Shown in pieces: positions 36,663 to 44,444 of a stretch of DNA of 44,444 bases. The stretch comes from Methylobacter psychrophilus (GTDB lineage Bacteria > Pseudomonadota > Gammaproteobacteria > Methylococcales > Methylomonadaceae). The DNA is taken from NCBI RefSeq assembly GCF_025583945.1, contig NZ_JAOEGU010000031.1:1-44444 (forward strand), in the 5' to 3' direction. Made by a program: the position numbers and the translations under genes. Every line of letters begins with the position of its first letter. Position 1 is the first letter of the stretch. The notes under the pieces were generated by a model. That model was given only the letters and a program-made list of their open reading frames with translations. It was not told the DNA's origin and searched no databases.

Positions 36663-38225
36663 ATGATTTCAGAAGCCGTCGTTGATTTATCTCGCTGGCA
36701 ATTTGCAGTAACCTCTTTATACCATTTTTTATTTGTTCCTTTGACCTTGGGCTTATCGTTTTTACTGGCAATTATGGAATCAACCTATGTCATGACCGGC
36801 AAAGAAATTTACAAGGATATGACTCAGTTTTGGGGGAAATTATTCGGGATAAATTTTGCGCTGGGTGTGACGACCGGCTTGACCATGGAATTTCAATTTG
36901 GCATGAACTGGTCCTACTTTTCACATTATGTCGGTGATGTTTTTGGTGCGCCGCTGGCCATTGAAGGTTTGATGGCATTTTTTCTGGAATCGACCTTTGT
37001 CGGCCTGTTTTTCTTTGGCTGGGATAAACTCGGTAAAGGCCAACATTTGACAGTGACCTGGCTGGTGGCTTTAGGCTCTAATTTATCCGCATTATGGATT
37101 CTGGTCGCTAATGGCTGGATGCAAAATCCGGTCGGCGCCGACTTTAATTATGAAACCATGCGCATGGAACTTTCCAGCTTTGGCTCGCTGTTATTTAATC
37201 CGTCTGCCCAGGTTAAATTTGTTCATACCGTTGCTGCAGGTTACACAACTGCCTCTGCTTTTGTACTCGGCATCAGTGCTTATTACATGTTAAAAGGTCG
37301 TGATGCCGCTTTTGCACAACGCTCTTATACCATTGCGGCAGGTTTTGGTCTGGCCGCCGTATTGTCAGTCATTATTTTAGGTGATGAAAGTGGCTATACC
37401 GATGGCGAGGTACAAAAAGCCAAACTCGCTGCGATTGAAGCCGAATGGCACACCGAACTACCGCCGGCAGCATTTACCGTAATCGGTATTCCTGATCAGG
37501 AAACCATGGAAACACGTTATGCGGTAAAAATTCCCTGGGTACTTGGCCTGATCGGTACGCGCTCTATTGATGAACCCATCACCGGATTATCGGAAATTCT
37601 GGAAAAAAATCGTTTACGGGTACGTGAGGGCATCAAAGCTTACGCCGCGTTGCAAACAATAAGAGCCGGTAACCGGAATGCAATTACCCTGGCAGAATTT
37701 GACCGCTATAAACAAGACCTGGGCTATGGCTTGTTACTCAAACGTTATACGGATAAGGTCGTTGATGCGACTGAGGCACAAATAGAGTCGGCCGCACAAT
37801 ATTCGCTGCCCAGAGTCGTACCGTTATTCTGGACCTTTCGGATCATGGTCGTTTGCGGCTTTATTATGCTGGTGATATTTGTTATGGCCGTTATTGCCAG
37901 TTCCATTCGAAAATGCCGGCAAACCTGGTTATTACGTGCCAGTCTTTTGATGATGCCATTACCCTGGATTGCCTGCGAAATGGGTTGGTTTGTCGCCGAG
38001 TTTGGCCGACAACCCTGGACGATTGCAGAAATTTTACCAACCTTTTTAAGTGCATCCTCCTTAACCGAACTGGATTTATATCTCAGCCTGGCAGGTTATA
38101 TCGGCTTATATACGGTATTTTTGGTCATCGAAATGTTCTTGATGCTTAAATTTATCAAGTTAGGCCCCAGCAGCCTGCATAAAGGCCGTTACCATTTTGA
38201 AATTGCTTCAGGAGTCACACCATGA
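36663..38225 (+). CDS. cydA: Cytochrome bd ubiquinol oxidase subunit I
   Basis: A 520-residue membrane subunit carrying haems b558, b595 and d; it oxidises quinol and reduces oxygen. His21 in SLYHFLFVPLTLG is the b595 ligand equivalent to E. coli His19. The proton-path acids are present in IEGLMAFFLESTFVG, and the quinol-binding Q-loop is of the long type (GYTDGEVQKAK onward), with GWFVAEFGRQPW further on. I chose the ATG at 36663 with its AGGGGAAG site; an upstream in-frame start at 36600 (TTG) gives a nonhydrophobic-start extension unlike the family. It overlaps cydB by four bases. Confidence 0.94.
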   Translation: MISEAVVDLSRWQFAVTSLYHFLFVPLTLGLSFLLAIMESTYVMTGKEIYKDMTQFWGKLFGINFALGVTTGLTMEFQFGMNWSYFSHYVGDVFGAPLAIEGLMAFFLESTFVGLFFFGWDKLGKGQHLTVTWLVALGSNLSALWILVANGWMQNPVGADFNYETMRMELSSFGSLLFNPSAQVKFVHTVAAGYTTASAFVLGISAYYMLKGRDAAFAQRSYTIAAGFGLAAVLSVIILGDESGYTDGEVQKAKLAAIEAEWHTELPPAAFTVIGIPDQETMETRYAVKIPWVLGLIGTRSIDEPITGLSEILEKNRLRVREGIKAYAALQTIRAGNRNAITLAEFDRYKQDLGYGLLLKRYTDKVVDATEAQIESAAQYSLPRVVPLFWTFRIMVVCGFIMLVIFVMAVIASSIRKCRQTWLLRASLLMMPLPWIACEMGWFVAEFGRQPWTIAEILPTFLSASSLTELDLYLSLAGYIGLYTVFLVIEMFLMLKFIKLGPSSLHKGRYHFEIASGVTP

Positions 38226-39361
38226 TGTTTGATTATGAAACCATGCGCTTGATCTGGTGGGGATTTTTAGGTGCCTTATTGATCGGCTTTGCCATTACCG
38301 GCGGCTTTGACCTGGGCGTCGCCATCTTGCTACCTTTTTTAGGTAAAAATGATACCGAACGCCGTGTGATTATTAACTCTATCGGCGCTACCTGGGAAGG
38401 TAATCAGGTTTGGTTTGTCACTGCCGGCGCGTCCTTATTTGCAGCCTGGCCCGTAGCCTATTCCGTGGCATTTTCAGGATTTTATTTTGCCTTGCTGTTA
38501 ACCTTGTTTGCGTTATTTATGCGGCCGATAGGCTTTGATTACCGGAGTAAATTACCCAGCCAAAAATGGCGCAACAACTGGGATATCGCCTTGTTTGTCG
38601 GTGGCTTTGTCCCTGCGTTAATTTTTGGCGTGGCCTTTGGCAATTTATTAAAAGGTGTACCGTTTTATTTTGACAACGATATGCGTATTTTTTACACCGG
38701 TTCATTCTGGGCCTTATTAAACCCGTTTGCCTTGGCGGCCGGCCTTGTTAGCTTATCCATGATAGTTATGCACGGGGCAGTATTTTTACAAATAAAGACC
38801 ACCGGCGATATTAATCGTCGTTGTAAAAAAGTAGTCACTATTTTTGCCATAATAACACTCGCCATTTTTGCTCTGGCGGGCATCTGGATTGCCAATATTG
38901 ATGGTTACCAGATCAGCAGTGACGTTTTACCTAACGCACCGTCTAACCCGCTGGCAAAAATAGTCAATAAAGAAACGGGCTTATGGCTGGATAACTATGC
39001 GCATTATCCGCTGTTGTGGGCGGTTCCCGGCTTGGCATTTTGTGCTGGAGCATTAACGATGGCGCTATCAACAATCGGGCGTCCGGGTTTGGCATTTATA
39101 ACCAGCTCATTAACCTTGGCTGCCGTTATTTTAACCGCCGGCGTGTCCATGTTTCCTTTTCTGATACCGTCAAGTTCTGCCATCAACAGCTCTTTAACCA
39201 TATGGGATGCCAGTTCCAGCTTTGGTACCTTAAAAATCATGTTCTGGGTGACGGTGATTCTTTTGCCTGTTGTTATTACTTACACCACCTGGGTGTTCCG
39301 TGTGTTGCGCGGCAAAATAACGGTAGAACACATTCATCAGAACGACCATACCGCTTATTAG
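38222..39361 (+). CDS. cydB: Cytochrome bd ubiquinol oxidase subunit II
   Basis: A 379-residue membrane subunit of bd oxidase. The N-terminus (RLIWWGFLGALLIGFAITGG) and the GNQVWFVTAGASLFAAWP segment near 60 are standard CydB features, followed by about nine membrane helices in total. The ATG at 38222 overlaps the cydA stop (ATGA); a second ATG at 38225 is also possible. It is followed ten bases later by the CydX-GGDEF gene with an AGGAG site. The enzyme would act at low oxygen or when sulfide or cyanide blocks haem-copper oxidases. Confidence 0.94.
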   Translation: MMFDYETMRLIWWGFLGALLIGFAITGGFDLGVAILLPFLGKNDTERRVIINSIGATWEGNQVWFVTAGASLFAAWPVAYSVAFSGFYFALLLTLFALFMRPIGFDYRSKLPSQKWRNNWDIALFVGGFVPALIFGVAFGNLLKGVPFYFDNDMRIFYTGSFWALLNPFALAAGLVSLSMIVMHGAVFLQIKTTGDINRRCKKVVTIFAIITLAIFALAGIWIANIDGYQISSDVLPNAPSNPLAKIVNKETGLWLDNYAHYPLLWAVPGLAFCAGALTMALSTIGRPGLAFITSSLTLAAVILTAGVSMFPFLIPSSSAINSSLTIWDASSSFGTLKIMFWVTVILLPVVITYTTWVFRVLRGKITVEHIHQNDHTAY

Positions 39362-39370
39362 GAGATTATT

Positions 39371-39940
39371 ATGTGGTATTTTACCTGGATACTTGGATTA
39401 TTACTGGCCTGCTCATTAGGCATTATCAACGTACTTAGACTGGAAGCCCAAGAAACCTGGGATAAAGAACATATTGATTTAGATCCGATAACACAATTAA
39501 TTACCAAAGAAACCATGCTAGGCCGTCTACAGGAAAAAGTCGATAACTCCAAACGCAACGGCTTTCCTTTTTCCATTCTTTTTATCAGCTTAAAGGATTT
39601 TAAATCCGGTAACCCTATACCGACTTATGAAATGGAGGCTCTGTTACGTAGCGTCGTCGACTGCTTTAAAGAAAATATCAGACTGGGTGTTGATATTGCC
39701 GCGAGAATGGATAACCAGGATTTTCTTATTGCCATGCCGGGTTCGCCCTTGAAAAAAGCTGAGGAAATTGCTACACAAGTAAAGCATGAAATCCTGGAGC
39801 ATATCAAAGCACACAAAGATCTGGCTGTTGAAGTAACTACCGGCGTTGCTGAATTCTCTGCATTATCTAATGCGTCAGATAATACTGCCCATGAAGTCAG
39901 TAAATTAATCAACATTGCAACCGCAAAAAGCAGCCTGTAA
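39371..39940 (+). CDS. CydX-like bd-oxidase small subunit fused to a degenerate GGDEF domain
   Basis: A 189-residue protein with two unlike parts. Residues 1-28 begin MWYFTWILGLLLACSLG, a near match to CydX (MWYFAWILGTLLAC), the one-helix third subunit that stabilises the haems of CydAB. Residues 38-189 follow the GGDEF-domain pattern: DPITQLITKETM at the start, FSILFISLKDF (67-77), ARMDNQDFLIAMPG (111-124) and TTGVAEFS (156-163). The GGDEF signature is replaced by DNQDF (114-118), so it should not make cyclic-di-GMP; the inhibition-site RxxD is also lost. It could bind a nucleotide or act structurally. Position directly after cydB with a strong ribosome binding site supports the CydX role. 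Confidence 0.85.
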   Translation: MWYFTWILGLLLACSLGIINVLRLEAQETWDKEHIDLDPITQLITKETMLGRLQEKVDNSKRNGFPFSILFISLKDFKSGNPIPTYEMEALLRSVVDCFKENIRLGVDIAARMDNQDFLIAMPGSPLKKAEEIATQVKHEILEHIKAHKDLAVEVTTGVAEFSALSNASDNTAHEVSKLINIATAKSSL

Positions 39941-40003
39941 AAACCGGCATAACCGCTACCGACAATCTTACAAAACCAGTCAGATTAAAGCCTAAGGTAA
40001 TCC

Positions 40004-40438
40004 ATGCACAATAAGACGGTTATTATTCATAAAATTGGCGACATCCTGGTCGATAGCTTTCACTATCTCGCATTATTTGGCATAGGTGCCACGATAGTCT
40101 GGTCTGCTGTTTATGACTATATCGCGATGATGAAATCAGGACATGCCAGCCTTGAAGAAATACTGTTATTATTTATTTACCTTGAATTAGGTGCGATGGT
40201 CGGTACCTATTTTAAAACCCGTCGACTACCGGTACAGTTTCTGATTTATATTGCCATTACCGCATTATCACGCCATTTGGTTATTGATGTACAAAAAGTG
40301 GCTGATAGTTTTCATCTTTATCTACTATTGAGCATCACTGTTGCCATTGCCCTGCTCAGTATTGCCATTTTAATCTTGTCTTACACCGCCAAAAATTATG
40401 GCTGCCCTGAAGACAACGACCTTAAAGACAAAAAATAG
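40004..40438 (+). CDS. psiE: PsiE-family phosphate-starvation-inducible membrane protein
   Basis: A 144-residue inner-membrane protein with four predicted helices, matching the PsiE family in FHYLALFGIG, LEEILLLFIYLELGAMVGTYF (about 51-71) and the conserved RHLVIDV near 90. PsiE function is unknown; expression in E. coli follows phosphate starvation. It lies 63 bases after the CydX-GGDEF gene on the same strand and could be in the same transcript. No Pho box was identified in the short gap. Confidence 0.8.
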   Translation: MHNKTVIIHKIGDILVDSFHYLALFGIGATIVWSAVYDYIAMMKSGHASLEEILLLFIYLELGAMVGTYFKTRRLPVQFLIYIAITALSRHLVIDVQKVADSFHLYLLLSITVAIALLSIAILILSYTAKNYGCPEDNDLKDKK

Positions 40439-40564
40439 GCGTCAAATAAATCAGGCCACATCAAGCTAATACAATAAAGATAAAGCCGGATCAATCTCAA
40501 CTGGTTTGGCCTTATCCGTGTAGCTGGATTGTGCCCTTTTACAAACCTACAACAAACTATACTT

Positions 40565-41236
40565 ATGAATACTGAATTCTGGCTTGAAATTTGGGAAAAA
40601 AATAAAATTGGTTTTCACCAACAGGAAATAAATAGTCATCTTAAGTCGTATTGGCAGCATTTAAACGCTACCAAACATTGCCGTGTATTGGTTCCATTAT
40701 GCGGAAAAACCCGCGATATGTTATGGCTATGCGGACAAGGACACCGAGTTCTTGGAGTCGAAATAAGCCCGCTCGCTGCACGCGATTTTTTTACTGAAAA
40801 CAGTTTAAATCCAAAAATAGTTCAGCAGGATAACTTTTGCCGTTGGGAAGCCGATGGTTTGGTCATTCTTCAAGGTGATTTTTTCAATATTAATCGCGAT
40901 CAGGTTCGGGACATAGGATGTGTTTTTGATCGTGCTTCACTGGTTGCCTTGCCTGTCGAACTCCGTCAACAATACGTTCAACATTTAAAAAGTATTTTGC
41001 CGGATAACGTGAAAACTTTACTGGTGACCTTTGACTACGAACAAAAAAAAATGAATGGTCCGCCTTTTTCCGTCAGTGAAAACGAGATTCGCGACCTTTA
41101 TCAGGACGACCATGAAATCATACTACTCTACAAAGAAGATGTACTGGATAAATATCCCCAATTTCAAGCCCAAGGACTGAAACGTTTGCAGGAGAAAATC
41201 TACTTATTAAAACCACGCCAAAAAAACGCTGAATAA
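40565..41236 (+). CDS. tpm: Thiopurine S-methyltransferase
   Basis: A 223-residue SAM-dependent methyltransferase of the TPMT family. The N-terminus FWLEIWEKNKIGFHQQEIN (about 5-23) is the family hallmark, followed by the SAM-binding RVLVPLCGKTRDMLWL and GVEISPLA. Bacterial members methylate thiopurines and selenium or tellurium species, and so confer metalloid resistance. I chose the ATG at 40565 rather than an upstream in-frame start at 40529, because the family N-terminus begins MNTEFW. It is probably a single gene, 126 bases after psiE. Confidence 0.9.
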   Translation: MNTEFWLEIWEKNKIGFHQQEINSHLKSYWQHLNATKHCRVLVPLCGKTRDMLWLCGQGHRVLGVEISPLAARDFFTENSLNPKIVQQDNFCRWEADGLVILQGDFFNINRDQVRDIGCVFDRASLVALPVELRQQYVQHLKSILPDNVKTLLVTFDYEQKKMNGPPFSVSENEIRDLYQDDHEIILLYKEDVLDKYPQFQAQGLKRLQEKIYLLKPRQKNAE

Positions 41237-41671
41237 ATTCAAATCTTAAGCACAAAACTTCTTAAGTCAACAAAAACGGTAATACAGATCTCTCCAAATT
41301 TTATCGCTTAATTACAAAAATCCAGACCGAATTGTCGGTGAAACAGGCTGGCGTTTGTTTCATTAGCGTATCAAATTTTCCATTACTGTTTCACTGAAAC
41401 AACACATGAAACAGCAGGATCGAATTAATATATTTTTAATAACAAAAACAATGAGTTATAAAATCCAATGTTTATTGGCATGGTTTTAGCTAAGAGTATT
41501 GTGTAGCCGTGAGATAGTTACAACAACCTGACTTTCACATAATAAATACACTTGGAAATGCCATTATGAACGAAATACTGAACCTTAAGAAACTTAATGC
41601 CACTGACCTGGGTTGCCGCTACACTGATAAAACAAAGTGCTTGGCTATTGTTAACAAGTCAGGAGTGCATA
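41237..41671 (+). promoter_or_regulatory. Sigma-54-like promoter with an array of TGTTTCA/TGAAACA sites
   Basis: This 435-base gap upstream of the metallophosphatase gene has a candidate sigma-54 promoter, TTGGCATGGTTTTAGCT (41475-41491). GG and GC are spaced as in the consensus, with two departures from it. Upstream lie five copies of one heptamer: TGAAACA 41339-41345, TGTTTCA 41356-41362, TGTTTCA 41387-41393, TGAAACA 41395-41401 and TGAAACA 41407-41413. The third and fourth form a perfect 15-bp palindrome. Their distance (about 60-135 bases) suits enhancer sites for a sigma-54 activator. The regulator's identity is unknown. Confidence 0.6.
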
Positions 41672-41679
41672 ATGAGTAG
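41566..41679 (+). CDS. Possible 37-residue leader/upstream ORF
   Basis: A short frame starting ATG at 41566 encodes 37 residues (beginning MNEILNLKKLNATDLG) and ends in TAG at 41677-41679, overlapping the start of the metallophosphatase gene by eight bases. Such an overlap could couple or attenuate translation. The ribosome binding site is weak (TTGGAAAT) and no homologue is known to me, so it may be chance. Confidence 0.3.
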   Translation: MNEILNLKKLNATDLGCRYTDKTKCLAIVNKSGVHNE

Positions 41680-43618
41680 AAATGGTGTGTTAAAAAAATT
41701 AATCATACTTACCGGATTGATACTTTCCGGAGCGGCTTTTGCAGAAAAAGGGGAGCTCACTCTCATTCATTCCGGCGATATCCACGGCCATCTCGTGCCC
41801 AGACCCAATGTACGTAGTGACAGCACAGGCAGGATGGAAGGCGGTCTTGCGCGTATGGCGACAGTTATCAACCATATCCGCAAAGCCAATCCCGGCCAGA
41901 CGCTCTACTTCAATACAGGCGATACCCTGCAAGGCTCTGCCGAAGCCATGTTTACCCGTGGCCAGGCCTTGATTGATGTTATGAATCTGCTAAAACCTGA
42001 TTTTAATGAGCCGGGTAACTGGGACTATCTTTACGGGCCGGAACGATTTCTGCAAACATTCGTTGGCACGTCCGGCAAATCACCATTATTTAATACCCAA
42101 ACAGTCGCTGCCAATCTTTATTATGTCTGTGCCGGCATATCCAAACCACTTTGCCCCGATCAGGTTTCTGATGAACCGGGAAGATCAGATCGCCCGACAC
42201 TGGGTGTCGACCACAAAACGCTCGGTGCACCCGGCTATATAGACTTTCCATCGACTGATGCCACTACGCCTTATCCACAGTTGGCAGGCCAGCGTCCACT
42301 ACCGCCTTATATTATCAAAACAATCAATGGCATAAAAGTCGGCGTTCTGGGTATGACAACAGCACGCGCCATTCGCGCAGTCGGACCGGCTGTTACCAAA
42401 GGCTTCGTATACACCGACGGTGAAAACGAAATGCCTTACTATATCAACGAATTGCGTAATATTATGCAAGTTGACATCATTGTCATGATATCGGAACTTG
42501 AATTAGCCAGAACCATTGATCTTGCTACCCGCTATCCTGGCGTTGATTTTATTTTAAATGCCGATATGCATGAGCGCACCATCGAGCCGGTTGTACTTAA
42601 AACCGGTACTGTATTGGTAGAAGAAGGTCAGGACGGCACCATGCTGGGTGAGATTCATCTCAAAGTCAAAAAAGGCCATAAACTTCCAGGTGACGGTAAA
42701 TTAACCTGGAAATGGACACCGCACATCATTACCGACAAAATCAAGGAAGATGCAGCAGTCGCACGTAAGGTTGCCGAGGTACGAGCACCTTTTGTAAGTA
42801 ATACTTTTGTTACCGGCCAGACTGCAACCATTGGTGGCAACACCAGTACTCTGCTTCGCCCTGTCGATACAGTTGTAGGCTATACCGCTACCGCTTTACA
42901 CCGTTCAAATTTCACCGATAGCAAAACCGATAATCCGGGCGTCATTGAGGGCAGCTCTCACGATTTGATTGTTGATGCCATGCGTTGGGCTGCAGGTTCG
43001 GATTTTGCGACCATTCGCGGTTTTCGTTACGGCACTCATGTTGCACCCGGCCCGATAACCATGTCGGATATTTACCATTACTTACCTATAGGTGCCCGCA
43101 TTGCCAAAGTTTATCCCATCTATGGTGGCCAGCTTAAAAGACAGATTGAAAATTCTACCCGTGGCTCATTTTCTACTATACCCGGCCTTTGGACAGGCGG
43201 TTGGATGTTTGGCTATAGTAACGTGACTTTTGATTTGGATGTCTATGCAGCTTATGGCTCAAGTGGCTCGAATATCAAGATCGACGGGAAAATGATTGAT
43301 CCAAAAGATGACGGCAAATATATTGCGCCGCATACGGCATCAGTACCGTATTCCGTCGCAGGTTACTGGTATGCAGATGATCCCGAAACGATTAACAACT
43401 GCGGAGCTTGTGCAACACCCGGCAGTGCTATTGATGTTGTGAAAGACGAAAAAGGTAACCCGCTGGATGTTAGCGAAATTGTCGTGCGTTACTTAAAAAC
43501 CCAACCCGGAATGACAGCGAATCCTCAAGGACACCGCATCAATCTACTCTATCCACTGGCAAGCCCGGCTTTTGGTAATCCAGAGATTCAACCGTTAAAA
43601 GGCGTAATACCCAACTAA
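41672..43618 (+). CDS. SoxB/5'-nucleotidase-family periplasmic metallophosphatase
   Basis: A 648-residue exported protein with a Sec signal peptide (cleavage near AFA-24). The metallophosphoesterase domain shows SGDIHGHL (Asp36, His38), NTGDTLQGS, the third motif as GNWDYLYG rather than GNHE, and NADMHERT. A 5'-nucleotidase C-terminal domain follows (about 370-600), with a cysteine pair in NNCGACATPG. The TRGQALIDVMNLL and NWDYLYGPER segments are closer to SoxB thiosulfohydrolases than to UshA-type nucleotidases. No other sox genes are adjacent. I chose the ATG at 41672 with AGGAG at 41661-41665; an in-frame start at 41597 would precede the signal peptide by 25 residues. Activity could be sulfur-related or nucleotide hydrolysis; the call is at family level. 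Confidence 0.82.
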   Translation: MSRNGVLKKLIILTGLILSGAAFAEKGELTLIHSGDIHGHLVPRPNVRSDSTGRMEGGLARMATVINHIRKANPGQTLYFNTGDTLQGSAEAMFTRGQALIDVMNLLKPDFNEPGNWDYLYGPERFLQTFVGTSGKSPLFNTQTVAANLYYVCAGISKPLCPDQVSDEPGRSDRPTLGVDHKTLGAPGYIDFPSTDATTPYPQLAGQRPLPPYIIKTINGIKVGVLGMTTARAIRAVGPAVTKGFVYTDGENEMPYYINELRNIMQVDIIVMISELELARTIDLATRYPGVDFILNADMHERTIEPVVLKTGTVLVEEGQDGTMLGEIHLKVKKGHKLPGDGKLTWKWTPHIITDKIKEDAAVARKVAEVRAPFVSNTFVTGQTATIGGNTSTLLRPVDTVVGYTATALHRSNFTDSKTDNPGVIEGSSHDLIVDAMRWAAGSDFATIRGFRYGTHVAPGPITMSDIYHYLPIGARIAKVYPIYGGQLKRQIENSTRGSFSTIPGLWTGGWMFGYSNVTFDLDVYAAYGSSGSNIKIDGKMIDPKDDGKYIAPHTASVPYSVAGYWYADDPETINNCGACATPGSAIDVVKDEKGNPLDVSEIVVRYLKTQPGMTANPQGHRINLLYPLASPAFGNPEIQPLKGVIPN

Positions 43619-43637
43619 ATTAATCCCTCACACAAAG

Positions 43638-43680
43638 GCCGAATAGGTGTCATCCTTTAAAAAGATGGTATCTATTCGGC
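43638..43680 (+). terminator. Hairpin terminator after the metallophosphatase gene
   Basis: Arms beginning GCCGAATAG and ending CTATTCGGC pair through an interrupted stem (inner CATC/GATG) around AAAA-rich sequence, 20 bases after the stop codon. There is no T-tract, but position and stem length make it the likely end of the transcript. Confidence 0.7.
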
Positions 43681-44444
43681 ATCGAAATTATTTATCCGGA
43701 AGTCTTCAGGACAACGTTGACCAGGGCTGTCCGGAATTTTATTCTCCAGCTCAGAAAATACCAAATTCACTTCCTTATACCCTGATAATCGGCTGCCGCG
43801 TGATGCTCAACGTAGCGGTCTTTGTCGTGCCGTTAAGTTTGCCTGATTTTTTAGATCCTGTTTATTATCTTTTAATCTACTATACTCAGTATGGTAGACA
43901 AGAATTGCGACTTTTTTCTTCCTCTCCCGAAGGGCATAAATACCTATAAATAGCCTTACGACTTCTTCTCCAAAGAGAAAGGGTTGAGTTAGCATTTTCA
44001 AAAAGCGCAAATCAGAACGACTTAATGTACATTTTTAATACCAACGAATTACCACGACCGATAGTGGTTACAAAAACCTGCATCACTGTTTTAAAAAGAC
44101 ACATCGTCAGTCATTTTGTAATTAGTAGCCGTTGAAGTGGCAAGATATTATCATCTGTACGCTTTCATAAAAATAACCAACTGTTCTATTATTTAACTAT
44201 AGCTTGGCCTTATTGAAAAAATGCCCACGCTTATTAAAAACAAGTGAAGGCTTACTTAAGGTGCTGAAAAGAAGACCGGTATCATTTTTTAAAATTGTTC
44301 AAAAAAACCCATAAAATAACAGGGTGGAAATCATGTGCACAAAAACTGAAATGATGATAAAAAAAGAAATATAGATTTTCAGATAAATAATTTCTATGCT
44401 GACAGATACCATCCCTTTAAGGGATGGTATCCGTGCAAACCTAT
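43681..44444. other. Right-edge noncoding region
   Basis: This stretch of 764 bases holds no gene I can support. Short open frames on both strands across 43647-44010 have no recognisable features. AT-rich sequence runs to a perfect palindrome at 44405-44431. Whatever lies beyond the window edge may explain this gap. Confidence 0.5.
44405..44431. repeat. Perfect 27-bp palindrome at the right edge
   Basis: Arms GATACCATCCCTT and AAGGGATGGTATC are perfect 13-bp complements around one T. Related sequence occurs at 26617-26645 (CAGATACTATCCCT) and, more weakly, in the hairpin at 43638-43680 (ending AGATGGTATC). It may belong to a dispersed short palindrome family or be a terminator for a gene beyond the edge. 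Confidence 0.75.

Noticed and set aside
43647-44010. Open frames of 100 and 67 codons at the right end
   Set aside because: No ribosome binding site, family motif or plausible composition; one begins inside the terminator hairpin.
1-44444. Insertion sequences, prophage or integrative element genes
   Set aside because: No transposase, integrase or phage structural gene, tRNA-associated boundary or long terminal repeat was seen.

Overview
The window looks like a chromosomal segment of a gammaproteobacterial methanotroph, most likely of the order Methylococcales (Methylobacter-like). The grounds are a formylmethanofuran dehydrogenase/formyltransferase subunit A gene (fhcA) of the tetrahydromethanopterin-linked C1 pathway, a PEP-CTERM protein with a VPVPGAIWLF anchor, moderate-to-low GC, and gammaproteobacterial-type housekeeping genes. 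No pmo, mxa or rRNA gene is present, so the placement is inference.

Layout. 1-4.3 kb: a NhaD-type Na+/H+ antiporter and the glycogen debranching enzyme GlgX. 4.3-9.3 kb: a hexose-6-phosphate mutarotase-like gene, then an assimilatory nitrate reductase pair (FAD/NADH subunit plus NasA carrying its own C-terminal [2Fe-2S] domain). 9.7-11.2 kb (minus): an unrecognised 497-residue protein whose C-terminal half carries the sequence signature of a divergent RelA/SpoT nucleotidyl-synthetase domain. 11.4-18.0 kb (minus): a seven-gene operon of three COG0523/CobW metallochaperone GTPases, FhcA, a DUF1826 protein, a ZIP metal transporter and a 79-residue half-ZIP protein. It is preceded by a perfect 17-bp palindrome matching the Zur operator. 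I regard this as the main discovery: a predicted zinc-starvation operon with a zinc-dependent C1-oxidation subunit embedded in it.

18.3-28.8 kb: a short-chain dehydrogenase, a diguanylate cyclase with seven PAS domains, a MaoC/hot-dog-like protein, a DUF1289 protein, a methyltransferase, a lipoprotein with a C-terminal membrane anchor, a membrane b/c-type cytochrome fusion, and a PEP-CTERM protein. Simple tandem repeats and REP-like palindromes lie between these genes. 28.9-34.7 kb (minus): a complete tripartite RND efflux system (permease, adaptor, TolC).

34.8-41.2 kb: a sulfide:quinone oxidoreductase with a DUF2892 membrane protein (minus), transcribed divergently from a cytochrome bd operon (plus). 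The bd small subunit CydX is fused to a degenerate GGDEF domain. PsiE and thiopurine methyltransferase genes follow. SQR beside bd oxidase fits sulfide detoxification feeding a sulfide-tolerant terminal oxidase. 41.2-43.6 kb: a SoxB/5'-nucleotidase-family secreted metallophosphatase behind a sigma-54-like promoter with five copies of the heptamer TGTTTCA/TGAAACA. The right end, 43.6-44.4 kb, is noncoding with hairpins.
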